This document shows, in pieces, positions 28,257 to 38,012 of a stretch of DNA of 64,000 bases (positions are counted from its first letter, which is position 1; every line of letters starts with the position of its first letter). Under the pieces are notes generated by a model, which saw nothing but the letters and a program-made list of their open reading frames with translations, was not told the DNA's origin and ran no database searches. Origin of the DNA: JANXQG01 sp963709175 (GTDB taxonomy: Bacteria > Planctomycetota > Planctomycetia > Pirellulales > Thermoguttaceae); assembly GCA_963709175.1 (NCBI GenBank), contig CAVPVK010000007.1, positions 1,984,001 to 2,048,000 on the forward strand. The letters are read 5' to 3'. The position numbers and the translations under genes were made by a program.

Positions 28257-29769
28257 CCGAGCGCTGTTCGCACGAATGCAAACTTCCGGCCTGCGAGACG
28301 AAAAAGGAAGACGAGAGTAGAGTAGAGCAGAAATCCGCGCACAGAAAGATGCCTGGATTATTCACGAAGTTTGTGTGATTCATGGTTTGCCATCTTATGA
28401 GGTCAAAGGTCAGAGAAAAGAAGTCAGTACGACGACGAAGATAAGGAACAGAAAAATGATTGAAAAGAGGATGTAAAAGAAAATGCGAAGAAGCTGAGAG
28501 GGAGGGAACCCTAAACTTCGCTGCCTTGACTGCTAGGTGTGTTAGTCGGCGGTAATGTTCGTGCTCCCTTCCCCATCTTCCTTTCGGCCATAGTCGTTTC
28601 TTCCGAATACTTACCTATAAGTATGTCACTCATATATCTGGCCGTGCCTTCTTCTCTGCTCCCCGACCTCTAACTCCGACCTTCGATCTCTTCTGTCCGG
28701 GGGATTCATCTTCGTGACAATACGAAAAACTACCCCTAGTAAGAACTTACGCCCGCGCTTCGGAAAACTGCTGCGCACCAAACGTACTATTACGGCAGAA
28801 ATACGCTCTTTGATGGCAATTTAGAACTCGGTTAGCGATCTCTGGCCCAGCCAGCCGAGATCGCATGGTTCGAGCTTCGAGCCAGCACCGCTCATCAGGG
28901 GCCGTTGGCCCGCCGGCCAAGCGGTGGTCAAGTCGTGCGGGCCGGCAGGCCTTCTTGCTTGCAATCGCGGCAAGCAACTCTAATGGGCTATGTTCTTGAC
29001 GCGCGAGCCCGAGGTCGTTGTGAGCCACTGGAGCATCGTCGCAACTCTCTGGTACACAAGGATTGAGACGACGGCTCCGGCGCCGAGTCGAGGATCTGTC
29101 CACAAGGCGGCGCGCCGGGGAACGGGGCACCGTCTCAGATCGCAACTCCTGAACTTGACAATTCTTACGTCGAGTTTGGCGGGGTTCCGTTTTTGGACAA
29201 CCTCGCTCCTGGCACGGAATTATCGGCAATCCCGCATCTTACCCAAAATTCGCCGAATTCCAAGAGTGTAAACCTGCTCTCGCCTCAAAAACACCGTTTT
29301 GGGACGCTGCCGGGAACGGCTGCGGCCGCTCGACGTAATTTGCCACTTCATAACGACTTACTACGATAGCTTTGCCGCCGGCCGTGGACTTTGGTTGTGG
29401 ACGCGTGTCACTGGCAGATTTCCCGTCGCCTTGGCGCATGCCATTTGTTCGCATGATATTGCGAGTAATCGATTTTTCATTGTGAGTCGGCTCGGCACAG
29501 AACGTTGTGATTCGCACATAGACGCATGGAGTAGTACACTAAAGGACATGGTACGTAAAGGAATATGGCAGCCGCTCGATGTTTCTGCTCTTCTTGCTTG
29601 CGAAATCCGCAGGGGTTGCTAAAATCTGGGTACGGATTGCGATCTGACGGTGGGGATTGCCGGTGGTCCTAAAAGGTGACAGGCACCATTTGCGCTGAAC
29701 TCTGACTTCTGACCTGCGATCTCAGGGCGATCTTTTCTTCAACTATGCCAATCATTTCCGCACCTCTGT
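28257..29769. other. 1.5-kb gene-free spacer with repeats
   Basis: I see no convincing gene here. The stretch holds a GGTCAAAGGTCAGAG block (28399-28426) facing a reverse-type CCCCGACCTCTAACTCCGACC block (28648-28698), and a small ATACTTA / TAAGTAT hairpin at 28607-28624. It also holds a dispersed repeat (29126-29311) and a CTCTGACTTCTGACCTG block near 29700. Open frames across it lack family features. Confidence 0.55.
29126..29311 (-). repeat. Dispersed 185-bp repeat, copy A
   Basis: This segment is nearly identical to the reverse complement of 48817-49000, with only a handful of substitutions and small indels over about 185 bases. Both copies lie between genes. Neither is flanked by recognisable transposase genes. 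Confidence 0.75.
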
Positions 29770-32700
29770 ATGTCTCTCTCGATCCCCCTCGCCGCGCGCT
29801 CGGCCAGCGACCGCCGTTCCGATCGCCTTTCCTCCCGCCGCCGCCTTTCGTTTGAGAACCTCGAAGAACGCCGTCTGCTTTCCTCGGCTCCCAACCAATT
29901 GCCAGATGCAAGCTGGATCCAGCTTGGCATGGTGGCCTACCAAACTCCGGGATACATGCTTGCACCGACAGCAAAGGTCTATGGCACGACTGGCAATGGC
30001 GCGGGATACCAAAATGGCGACATCGTTACGCTGCCGGCATATACGGCGCTGGCCAACATCGCCACCACCGGCTACTCCACGACGCCGGCCTCCTTTCAGT
30101 TGACCGTGATCAATGGCAACGTCACGGCGGCTACCCTGGTCGATAGCGGCGATTATCCGTTTAGCACTTTCACCGCCCCCGTCTATCCGTCCAATCCAGT
30201 TTCCGTAGCCGGTGGGTCGGGAGCGGGCCTGGAATTCAGCGTGACCTGGGAAAGCACGAGCGTCCTGAACAATAGCGGTGACTGGGTGGCCCAGAACATC
30301 GACTTGCTGGACGGTCCCGCGCAGTCGCTCGTGCCGCCGTATGCCGCCCAGACCAGCGCACAAGAACTACTCTATTGCAACTATTACGGTCAGTACCTGG
30401 GAAGTGCTGCCAACCAAAACTTGATTGCGTGGTGCGAGGCCAATGGGATCGACCCGGAGACGATGTACCTGCACTACGACACGCGCACGACCGTCAATTT
30501 CAAGGACGGAAGCGGTGCCGTGACACTGCCCGGATTCGCAGGGCCAATTACGACTTTCAGCGCGGCAAGCAACGATACCCTGTCGATTAATGGTATAGAC
30601 ACGGTGACCACTGCCGGCAGCAGCGCCTATGCCTTCCAATATTCAGATGTAGGCAAGTACATCACGATCGCCGGCGGGACTGGATTCAGGCCCGATAGTT
30701 ACGAGATCACGGGTATCGATGCTGCCACCAACACGGCCACTCTGGGAATGGGCCTTGCTTCGGGACTTTCTATCGGCGCCACTAGCAGCACGGGTGGCAC
30801 AGGCTGGACGACACAACCTAGCACCTACTCCGATGGCACTCCTGCCCCGTATGGAAGTCGCGTGCCGACCTACGGCTGGTACGGCAATGTTGGTCTTCCT
30901 TACGAGACCGGCTCCCGCGTCGTGATGAATGTCGGCGACCCCAACTACCGGGCCTGGTGCAATTACTACTATCCGTTGGCTATGTCTGCCGGCGGATTTA
31001 CCGGGCTCTTCATCGACAATGTCGGGCAAGGTGGCCCAGGTGTAGGCACCGTCGTCCCCTCGGGCGATCAAACGTATTACGAATACACTGGAGTCACTGT
31101 CGGCTCGAGCGCATCCGCCGGCCTGACCCTCGGAAATGCAGCCTGGTCCGCCGATTATGTGAGTTGCATTGCATCATCCAACGCCGCGTTTGGATCTAAC
31201 TACTCGATTTATGCGAATACAGGCGATTTAGTTACCAATTGGGCTGCTCTGCTGCCCAACGTCAGCGGCGTGTTCAGGGAATTCTACATCCAGCCTGGTT
31301 CGGCCACTGCTTCCCATTTCAATGAGGCTTTGACCGCGGTGGCTCAGGCCCAGGCTTACGGCACCTCCAACGTACTGTCAGCGACTGGTCTGTTCGATGA
31401 CAGTCCGCCCACTGCCGAGATATGTTATCCCGGATACTTCTATTCGGACAGGGCAATCAGTGCGTTGGCGCAGTATTATCTCATGGCGGATCCCACCGAC
31501 TATTTCTGCGACCAGGATCACAACGCGGGCGATCCGTTGGACTTCTTCAACTTCGGGGCATTGAACTACGATGTCGGTGCCCCGTCCGCTATGCCGTCCG
31601 GTGACGTCCCTGTGGTGGATTCCACGGGGCCCGCGGGGTGCTATGTGTTCGCCACCGGTCTTGATGCGTCTTCCCCGCAACAGGACTCGGGCACGGCCAC
31701 CTGGGCCCACCCCGATCAATACGACTACGTACTGACCGACCCAACGAAGAATTGGACTGTCAATGAATGGCAGAATATGTACATCGAAGATTCTGCGGGA
31801 AACATATTCAAGGTTAGTTCTAATACCAGCGACGCGATCAGGCTTTATAATCCATCGAATATTCCCGTCAGCGGGTCCTACCAGCTCGCCAGCTACACCT
31901 ATACGGTCTATGCGCGGCAATATGGCAACGCCCTGGTGCTCTACAAGCCTGCGTCCAGCACAACCGACTTTGGCGATACCGCGGCGTCGGCAGCGGTTGT
32001 CAATGCCGGCAGCGGCTATACCAACGACGACATCGTGACCGTGCAGGACACAACTAATGGCGGGACCAGCGGAGTTTCTGCGTACGGCGCCCAGGCCCAG
32101 TTTGAGCTGACAGTGAACAGCAATGGCGTTGTCACCGCGGCCACTTTGTACAATAACCGGGCGGGAAACTACTCGGTCTTCCCCAGCGGCCCGGTCACGG
32201 TAACCGGCGGTACCGGCAGCGGCCTGACGCTCAGCCTCACGCAGACACCTGGCACGCTCTCCAGCGCCACGACCTTCAACCTGCCCGCGTCGCCGACGGG
32301 CAATTGGTACTTTCTCAACGCCGACGGCACCGTCAGCGGCAACGGGTCCAAGTCTCAGATTACCCTGGAAGACGGGGAGGCGGCCATCCTGGTCACCCAG
32401 CCGAGTTCCAATCCGGTGTTGTCGAACATTGAGACCACGCCCGTGGAATACGTTGCTGGGCAGGACACTACTCCGCTGACGGCGAGCATCACCGTTGGCG
32501 ATGGCGTGACCCCGACACTGACCAAGGCCACAGTCCAGATCACCGGCAATTACCAACCGGGCGAAGACGTGCTGAGCTTCACCAATACGTCCAACATCAC
32601 CGGGACTTGGAACCCGACCACGGGCACCATGATCCTGACCGGCACCGACACCCTGGCCGACTACCAGGCGGCCCTGGAGTCGGTGACCTATACTGACACC

Positions 32701-34596
32701 AGTTCTAGCCCAACCGGCGGGCTGCGGACAGTCAGTATCCAGGTTGTTGACTACACGGACGAGAGCAACGTGGTGACGCGGCCGATTGCGGTCGATAGCG
32801 CGCCGGTCTTGGCGAACAGCGAGAGCACTCCGCTGTTGTTTGTCCAGGGGCAGCCCGCCACGCAGCTCAGTGCAAGCATCACCGTCAGCGATTCGGAGAG
32901 CACGACCCTGGCCGAAGCTACCGTTACCATCAGCGGCGACTACCAAAGCGATGAAGACCTGTTGAGTTTCTCCAGTACGCCCCTGATCGCGCAGGCCTGG
33001 GACCAGACCACGGGCACCTTGACCCTCACCGGCACCGACACCCTGGCAGACTACCAGGCAGCATTTCAGTCGGTGACCTACTTCGACAACACTTCGGATC
33101 CGACCGGCGGACTGCGGACGGTCAGCTTCCAGGTCAATGATGGCACTGCCTGGAGCAACGTCGTGACGCGGCAGATCGCCGTCGATCCGGGCGTTGTGCT
33201 TAGCCCGACGAACCTGCCGGACGCCGCGGTGGGCGCGGTTTACGAGCAGTCGATCACGGCCAGCGGCGGGACGGGAAACTTGAGCCTCGTCGTGAGCCCG
33301 ATCCAGAACCCGATCGACGGGCTAGTGGTGCCCCCCAACGGCAGCGGCAGCCTGACGATCAGCGGCACGCCGTTGGCGGCCGGTACCGAGACCTTCACCG
33401 TCACGGCCACCGACTCGCTGGGGGCCACGACCAACGAGCAGTTTAGCATTAGGGTCGATAACCCATTGGTGCTGGGGGGGATCGGGGGCACGGAGCTGGC
33501 CTACATGCAGGGCGATGCCCCGGCGGCGGTCAGCGGGGCGATAACCATCGGTGACCCGCCTTCTATCACTTCCCTCACGGGCGGCACGGTCCAGATCAGT
33601 AGCGGTTTCACTAGCGGCGAGGACCTGCTGATCTTCGCCAATACGCCGCTGATCACGGGGACATGGGACCAAACCACAGGCACGTTGACCCTCACGGGAA
33701 CGGCCACGCTGGCCCAATACCAGGCGGCCTTGCAGACGGTGACCTACTACGACACCAGTTTCACCCCCACCGCCGGCACGCGGACGATCAGTATCCAGGT
33801 GAGCGACGGCCCGATCGAAAGTAACGTGGTGACACAAGATGTAGTGGTGACGGCCCTGGCCACCCATTCGCCGATCGGGGGCGATGTGGTCGATATTGTC
33901 GGCGACGCGGTGATCGCCGGCGACGTGGACGTGACGGTCAACGGCGTCGCCCTGCCGCCCGTCCCGGCGGCGGATATCCCCCAATGGAGTTTCTCTGGCA
34001 GCGCGGCGGGCGGAAACCAGTTGGTCGTTGATTTCACGTACGGGAACCCCTTGCCCGGCGGCGGGCTGACATATAATCCGGCCGGGGCCGCGGCCAGCAA
34101 CAGCCTGACAATACTGGGGATAGCGACCAGCGACCAGGTGGTGGACGATGGCGAGCTGGTAACGGTGGACGGCTCACCGGCGATTGCCTGCAGCAACGTG
34201 GGTTCGTTCAGCTTTGGGACGGCCAGTTCGGGGACGGGCAACTCGGGTGCGGGGATAGTGGTGGCGGCAGGGACGGTCCTGGGCGACGTTGGTGCGCTGT
34301 CGTCCGGCGGAAGTCTGGTTGTCGGTGCCGGGGGCGTGCTGGTGATTGGAGGCGAGGGAGAGGCGGCGGCAGAGGTCGTCGTGGAAAAAGGGGCCGGAAC
34401 TCTTTTCCACTCGGAAGATAGTCTTAGCGCTTTGATCGGCTCGCCAATGGAAAAGAGCTATGAAAGCTATGAACCCTTTTTCCACCCGCTCTCGCCAGCG
34501 GCATGTGACGCCATCTTGCGAACCGCGGATGCCTGGAGAGCAGCGGCCTGGCTATGGGCTGTCGACCCGCAGGCGGCAGGCTGGAAGCGGAGGTAG
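29770..34596 (+). CDS. Giant surface protein with glycosidase-like and cadherin-like domains
   Basis: A 1608-residue exported protein starting with the planctomycete extracellular motif (LSFENLEERRLLSSAP). Residues about 60-160 and 740-835 are two copies of a Gly-rich module (GYQNGDIVTLPAY, GYTNDDIVTVQDTT). Between them lies a domain resembling uncharacterised glycosyl-hydrolase-like TIM barrels, with GGFTGLFIDNVGQGG near residue 410. Three cadherin-like repeats follow (TLADYQAALESVTYTDTS and relatives), plus one putative Ig-like module (GAVYEQSITASGGTGNLSL). The C-terminus is interrupted by an in-frame inverted-repeat element. It likely acts at the cell surface on glycans. No PEP-CTERM signal is present. 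Confidence 0.78.
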   Translation: MSLSIPLAARSASDRRSDRLSSRRRLSFENLEERRLLSSAPNQLPDASWIQLGMVAYQTPGYMLAPTAKVYGTTGNGAGYQNGDIVTLPAYTALANIATTGYSTTPASFQLTVINGNVTAATLVDSGDYPFSTFTAPVYPSNPVSVAGGSGAGLEFSVTWESTSVLNNSGDWVAQNIDLLDGPAQSLVPPYAAQTSAQELLYCNYYGQYLGSAANQNLIAWCEANGIDPETMYLHYDTRTTVNFKDGSGAVTLPGFAGPITTFSAASNDTLSINGIDTVTTAGSSAYAFQYSDVGKYITIAGGTGFRPDSYEITGIDAATNTATLGMGLASGLSIGATSSTGGTGWTTQPSTYSDGTPAPYGSRVPTYGWYGNVGLPYETGSRVVMNVGDPNYRAWCNYYYPLAMSAGGFTGLFIDNVGQGGPGVGTVVPSGDQTYYEYTGVTVGSSASAGLTLGNAAWSADYVSCIASSNAAFGSNYSIYANTGDLVTNWAALLPNVSGVFREFYIQPGSATASHFNEALTAVAQAQAYGTSNVLSATGLFDDSPPTAEICYPGYFYSDRAISALAQYYLMADPTDYFCDQDHNAGDPLDFFNFGALNYDVGAPSAMPSGDVPVVDSTGPAGCYVFATGLDASSPQQDSGTATWAHPDQYDYVLTDPTKNWTVNEWQNMYIEDSAGNIFKVSSNTSDAIRLYNPSNIPVSGSYQLASYTYTVYARQYGNALVLYKPASSTTDFGDTAASAAVVNAGSGYTNDDIVTVQDTTNGGTSGVSAYGAQAQFELTVNSNGVVTAATLYNNRAGNYSVFPSGPVTVTGGTGSGLTLSLTQTPGTLSSATTFNLPASPTGNWYFLNADGTVSGNGSKSQITLEDGEAAILVTQPSSNPVLSNIETTPVEYVAGQDTTPLTASITVGDGVTPTLTKATVQITGNYQPGEDVLSFTNTSNITGTWNPTTGTMILTGTDTLADYQAALESVTYTDTSSSPTGGLRTVSIQVVDYTDESNVVTRPIAVDSAPVLANSESTPLLFVQGQPATQLSASITVSDSESTTLAEATVTISGDYQSDEDLLSFSSTPLIAQAWDQTTGTLTLTGTDTLADYQAAFQSVTYFDNTSDPTGGLRTVSFQVNDGTAWSNVVTRQIAVDPGVVLSPTNLPDAAVGAVYEQSITASGGTGNLSLVVSPIQNPIDGLVVPPNGSGSLTISGTPLAAGTETFTVTATDSLGATTNEQFSIRVDNPLVLGGIGGTELAYMQGDAPAAVSGAITIGDPPSITSLTGGTVQISSGFTSGEDLLIFANTPLITGTWDQTTGTLTLTGTATLAQYQAALQTVTYYDTSFTPTAGTRTISIQVSDGPIESNVVTQDVVVTALATHSPIGGDVVDIVGDAVIAGDVDVTVNGVALPPVPAADIPQWSFSGSAAGGNQLVVDFTYGNPLPGGGLTYNPAGAAASNSLTILGIATSDQVVDDGELVTVDGSPAIACSNVGSFSFGTASSGTGNSGAGIVVAAGTVLGDVGALSSGGSLVVGAGGVLVIGGEGEAAAEVVVEKGAGTLFHSEDSLSALIGSPMEKSYESYEPFFHPLSPAACDAILRTADAWRAAAWLWAVDPQAAGWKRR
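34387..34479 (+). repeat. REPIN-like inverted-repeat element inside a coding sequence
   Basis: The left arm at 34387-34407 (AAAGGGGCCGGAACTC..) and the degenerate right arm at 34450-34479 (GAAAAGAGC...CCCTTTT) enclose GGAAGATAGTCTTAGCGC. The interior matches the reverse complement of the element at 39156-39239. The element is read in frame into the C-terminus of the giant protein (residues about 1540-1570). Confidence 0.7.
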
Positions 34597-34703
34597 AAGA
34601 CAGAGGTCAGAGGGGGAGGAAGTAAGGAGCAAGAAGGGAAAATGGAAGAAAAGAGTATGGGCGAAAAGAAGTTGCGAAGACAAAAGACCTAACACCTCCG
34701 GCC

Positions 34704-35468
34704 ATGTACCTCTTCTTTCGCACGCTCCTTCAGCCCTACCCGCTGCTCTTCGTATCGATGGCGGTTGCGCTGGGCCTTATTTGGCGACACCGGGCGGTTG
34801 CGCGGCGGTGGCCGCTGGTGCTCGCCACGGTGTTGTTTTCCCTGTTGACCGCCATTAATCTGCCGATTGTCGGCGATTTGGCGGCCGGGTCACTAGAATG
34901 GCGGTATCCGCCCGGCGTCCAGCGACCCGACGACGTGCAGGCGATCGTTGTCTTGTGCGGGTATGTCCGCCCGCCGGACGAGTGGTTCCCGGAAGCGGAG
35001 ATTGGCCAGGACACAACGTACCGCTGCCTGCACGCCGCCGCACTGTATCGCCGCGGCAAGCCCTGCCCGGTGATTGTAAGCGGCGGCAAGGTGCCGGGCA
35101 CGGCCGGGCCGAGCATGGCCCAGACCATGAAGGCCTTCCTCGTGGCAGATGGCATTCCGGAGACGGACGTGATCATGGAAGACCAGGCGCTGTCGGGCTA
35201 TGAAAACGCCGTGAACTACGCCCGGCTGCTCGCGGACCGGAAGATTGACAAGGTGCTGCTAGTAACCTCGGCCATCCATATGCCGCGGGCGTCGGCCTGT
35301 TTCCGCGCCGAAGGGGTCGATATCACGCCGGCGGCGTGCAATTTCCTTGCCCAGCGGCATTGGTCTGTGAGCAGTTTCTGGCCCAACGCCGATGCGGCGG
35401 TGAAATTCCAGGCCGCAGCCCGCGAGTGGCTGGGCCTGGCGTGGTACCGGATAAGGGGGAGGATGTGA
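34704..35468 (+). CDS. YdcF family (DUF218) membrane protein
   Basis: A 254-residue protein with two N-terminal membrane segments (PYPLLFVSMAVALGLIW, VLATVLFSLLTAINLP) and a DUF218 domain. The domain has DVQAIVVLCGYVRPPDEWFPE, CPVIVSGGKVPGTAGPS (the GG-containing loop), MEDQALSGYENAVNYARLL and VLLVTSAIHMPRASACFRAEG. Relatives (SanA, ElyC, YdcF) act in envelope or exopolysaccharide biology, with uncertain chemistry. Repeat-rich DNA separates it from the upstream gene. Confidence 0.85.
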   Translation: MYLFFRTLLQPYPLLFVSMAVALGLIWRHRAVARRWPLVLATVLFSLLTAINLPIVGDLAAGSLEWRYPPGVQRPDDVQAIVVLCGYVRPPDEWFPEAEIGQDTTYRCLHAAALYRRGKPCPVIVSGGKVPGTAGPSMAQTMKAFLVADGIPETDVIMEDQALSGYENAVNYARLLADRKIDKVLLVTSAIHMPRASACFRAEGVDITPAACNFLAQRHWSVSSFWPNADAAVKFQAAAREWLGLAWYRIRGRM

Positions 35469-35611
35469 GCGAAGGGCAGAGAGCAGGGTGCAGGGAGCGG
35501 CCGAGAAGTAGTTTCGGTTTGATGAATTGGAGATTTGGCCGCCGGCGGCGACGATGAGCGACGCCCTGTTTGCTTTCTGCGACCGCGGCAAAGCGAAAGA
35601 ACTTTCGCTGC

Positions 35612-35938
35612 TCAAGCTAGTCGGCATTCTCCCTGCCAACAGCGCGCCTGTGCGCCAACTTCGATCTCTAACGGCTCACTCGTTATCTTGCCGACCCAGT
35701 AAGGCTCCTTGCTGCCTTCGTAGTCCTTGAAATTCAAGGATACGACGACCTGGTATTGCCCGGGCGGCAAGACTTCGCGGCTCTCGCCGCCCTCGACCGG
35801 GACGAACCGCAAGGCCGCCTCGAACTCCAGCGGAATCGACATCGACTTGCCCGGCCACAGCAGCACGGTGGGCCACTTCTTCGACGTGTGCGCGATTTCG
35901 CCCTGGCATTGTACGTGCCGGACCTCGCCGGTCCGTTA
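35612..35938 (-). pseudogene. C-terminal fragment of an unknown protein
   Basis: On the minus strand a coding-like stretch reads GEVRHVQCQGEIAHTSKKWP, then LLWPGKSMSIPLEFEAALRF, then YQVVVSLNFKDYEGSKEPYW. It is bounded upstream by a stop and lacks a start beyond an internal GTG at 35866. The composition and strand pattern look like the end of a real protein whose N-terminus has been lost. I do not recognise the family. Confidence 0.4.
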
Positions 35939-35959
35939 GCAAACCCTTCGCCGGTGGCC

Positions 35960-36090
35960 ACCCTTGCATCGCCGGCACGGGGTCTCGGTTCTTCGCATCG
36001 CCGGCTGGTACAAGATGGGCGCACTCCCGAGGAGATCGCCGCCGAGATACCGCATCTCTCGCTGGCCCACGTGCATGCCCACTTTCCCCT
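35960..36090 (+). pseudogene. DUF433 antitoxin fragment
   Basis: Across two frames the sequence reads RIAGWYKMG and TPEEIAAEIPHLSLAHVHAH, the core of DUF433 (VapB-like) proteins, as in the intact gene that follows. It is cut at the 3' side by a CTTTCCGCCCTCTGCC-type repeat. It is a relic, not a functional gene. Confidence 0.5.
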
Positions 36091-36151
36091 GCTTTCCGCC
36101 CTCTGCCTTCTGGCCTCTGGACACGCTATAATAATTCTTCTGGAATAGTCT

Positions 36152-36469
36152 ATGGAGTGCACGATCATGGCTATGGTAACCGACACTGGAACACTAATCG
36201 ACCAAAGCCGGGGCATTTGCGACGAGCGTCTGCGGATTGCGGGCACAGGAGTTTCCGTCCGCCGCATTGTAAGTTTCTACAAGCTGGGCTGCACCCCCGA
36301 AGAGACCGTTCGCCGCATCGGGCACATATCTTTGGCCCCGGTTTACGCTGCGCTAGCCTACTACCACGCCAACCGGGAAACGATGGGCGCTGAGTTCGCT
36401 GACGAAGACGCGCTCTACGAACGGCTGGAACGAGAACACGGCGAAGCGCGCGACACAGGGTTGAATTGA
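36152..36469 (+). CDS. DUF433 domain protein (VapB-like antitoxin)
   Basis: A 105-residue protein (99 if the ATG at 36170 is used). It carries the DUF433 helix-turn-helix pattern: GICDERLRIAGTGVSVRRIV, SFYKLGCTPEETVRRIGHIS, and LAPVYAALAYYHANRE. DUF433 proteins are usually antitoxin partners of PIN or related toxins. Here the next gene is a different small protein and no toxin is adjacent, so it may be an orphan. Confidence 0.72.
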   Translation: MECTIMAMVTDTGTLIDQSRGICDERLRIAGTGVSVRRIVSFYKLGCTPEETVRRIGHISLAPVYAALAYYHANRETMGAEFADEDALYERLEREHGEARDTGLN

Positions 36470-36479
36470 GAGGAAGTTC

Positions 36480-36710
36480 ATGAGAATCAGCGAAATCCGC
36501 GATGCGCTGCGTAGGCAGCCTTTTCGTCCCTTTGTCATCCACTTGGCCGATGGTCGCGAGTTCCCTGTCGAGCACGTCGACTTTCTGCTCATCAGTCGCA
36601 GCGAGCGGAACATAGTCGTGGCGGACATCCAGGGCGGCTACGAGATCATTGATCCGCTGATGGTGACCAGCCTCTCCATGTCCGAAGCGACGGCCGAACC
36701 CGGCGGATGA
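36480..36710 (+). CDS. Small conserved planctomycete protein, function unknown
   Basis: A 76-residue protein with a good GAGGAAG ribosome site ten bases upstream. It reads MRISEIRDALRRQPFRPFVI, HLADGREFPVEHVDFLLI and IIDPLMVTSL. This short beta-rich pattern (PFRPF.IHLADGR) recurs in many planctomycete genomes, often next to small regulatory genes. No function is known to me. It directly follows the DUF433 gene and may be co-transcribed. Confidence 0.65.
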   Translation: MRISEIRDALRRQPFRPFVIHLADGREFPVEHVDFLLISRSERNIVVADIQGGYEIIDPLMVTSLSMSEATAEPGG

Positions 36711-36800
36711 AGGCTCGGCGGTGGACAGTGGACAGAAGAGAGAGGACGGTGGCCAGTGGACAGGGGACGGAAGACAGTGCGGTGGACAGGGGTCGGAAGA

Positions 36801-37054
36801 CAGAGATCAGAGGTCAGAAATGCAGATCAGGTCCGCAAAAGAGCTGCAGGTCTACAAGAAGGCGTAGTCGATGGCGACGGAGATCTTTGGCTTGACAAAG
36901 GGCGTTCCCCCGGAAGAGAAGTACGCCCTCACGAGCCAGATCCGCCGCTCGTCGCGTTCGATTTGCATCAACTTCCGCGAGGCCACAGACCCCGCCTTGC
37001 TTGCGGCCTGGCGATTTAATTAGCCGACCTCTTACTTTCGACATCTGATCTCTG
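36801..37054. repeat. Inverted repeat flanking the four-helix-bundle relic
   Basis: The left arm CAGAGATCAGAGGTC (36801-36815) and right arm GACATCTGATCTCTG (37040-37054) are reverse complements apart from one base. Additional GGACAG units stretch left to about 36724. The start codon of the next gene (37055) directly abuts the right arm. Confidence 0.65.
36820..37023 (+). pseudogene. Four-helix-bundle (23S rRNA IVP-like) protein, degraded
   Basis: Reading from ATG 36820 gives MQIRSAKELQVYKKA, then a TAG at 36865-36867, then SMATEIFGLTKGVPPEEKYA and SQIRRSSRSICINFREA, before loss of homology and a stop at 37021. The pattern (Lys/Tyr N-terminus, FPPEEKY-like turn, QIRRSSRSI) is the signature of the four-helix-bundle family found in 23S rRNA intervening sequences and as free genes. 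The C-terminal half is missing. The remnant lies between inverted GGTCAGA-type repeats. Confidence 0.75.
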
Positions 37055-37888
37055 ATGTACGAGTTGATCCTCGAACCTGGCCGCACCGAACGCCAATACT
37101 GGCGCGACCTCTGGTGCTACCGCGAGCTGTTTTACATCCTCGCCTGGCGCGATATCTCGGTTCGCTACAAGCAGACGGCAATCGGTGTCGCCTGGGCAGT
37201 CATCCAGCCGCTGCTGACCATGATCATTATGACGGTGGTCTTCGGCAAGGTGGCCGGCCTGCCCTCAGAAGGTCAGGCCCCGTACAGTCTCATGGTCTTC
37301 GCCGCCATGCTCCCCTGGATGTTCTTCTCCACCTCGCTCGCGGCGGCCAGCCAGAGCCTGGTCGCGAATTCCCAACTCATCTCCAAGATCTATTTCCCGC
37401 GGATGATCATTCCGGCCGCCGCGGTCATCACCAGCTTCGTCGATTTCCTGATTTCCTTTGTGATCCTGGCGGCGATGATGGCCTGGTACCGCTTCCTGCC
37501 CAACTGGCGGATCGCGACCTTGCCGCTGTTTATGGCCTTGGCCTTTTTCGCGGCCGTGGGACCAGGTTTGTGGATCACGGCCATGAACGTCAAGTACCGC
37601 GATTTCCGCTATGTGGTGCCCTTCCTCGTGCAGATCGGCCTCTATGTCTCGCCCGTCGCCTATAGCGGCACGGTCATCCGTCACAAATTCGGCGAGCTGG
37701 CCTATACTATCTATTCGCTCAACCCCATGGTGGCCGTGATCGACGGCTTCCGCTGGGCAATCCTGGGCGGCGAGACGAGGCTCTACTGGCCCGGCTTTTT
37801 CCTATCCTGCGCGGTGGCGGCCGCGCTGTTCTGGCTGGGCGTGCGGTATTTCCGCAAGACGGAGAAGACCTTCGCGGACGTTATTTAG
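37055..37888 (+). CDS. ABC-2 polysaccharide export permease (Wzm/TagG-like)
   Basis: A 277-residue inner-membrane permease with six segments. The N-terminal amphipathic start YELILEPGRTERQYWRDLW and LFYILAWRDISVRYKQTAIG is the standard opening of Wzm/TagG-type polysaccharide exporters. SLNPMVAVIDGFRWAILGG near residue 225 is the conserved C-terminal motif. A dedicated ATPase (Wzt) would be needed; none follows here, and the next gene is an NPCBM protein. The ABC ATPase at 42.4 kb is of a different (DevA/MacB) type. Confidence 0.88.
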   Translation: MYELILEPGRTERQYWRDLWCYRELFYILAWRDISVRYKQTAIGVAWAVIQPLLTMIIMTVVFGKVAGLPSEGQAPYSLMVFAAMLPWMFFSTSLAAASQSLVANSQLISKIYFPRMIIPAAAVITSFVDFLISFVILAAMMAWYRFLPNWRIATLPLFMALAFFAAVGPGLWITAMNVKYRDFRYVVPFLVQIGLYVSPVAYSGTVIRHKFGELAYTIYSLNPMVAVIDGFRWAILGGETRLYWPGFFLSCAVAAALFWLGVRYFRKTEKTFADVI

Positions 37889-38012
37889 AGATCGAAAGAC
37901 CAATAAGGCAGGACTAACCACGAATGGCACGAATTGAACGAATGACCTCGGCGTGTCGATTCTTCAGCGATTCAACCGATGGACGCCTTTTCGACCTTTG
38001 ATCTCTGCCCCC

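Noticed and set aside
31378..32946. Minus-strand open frame of 522 codons
   Set aside because: It lies fully opposite the glycosidase-like surface gene and has shadow composition (rich in Arg, Gly, His) with no motif.
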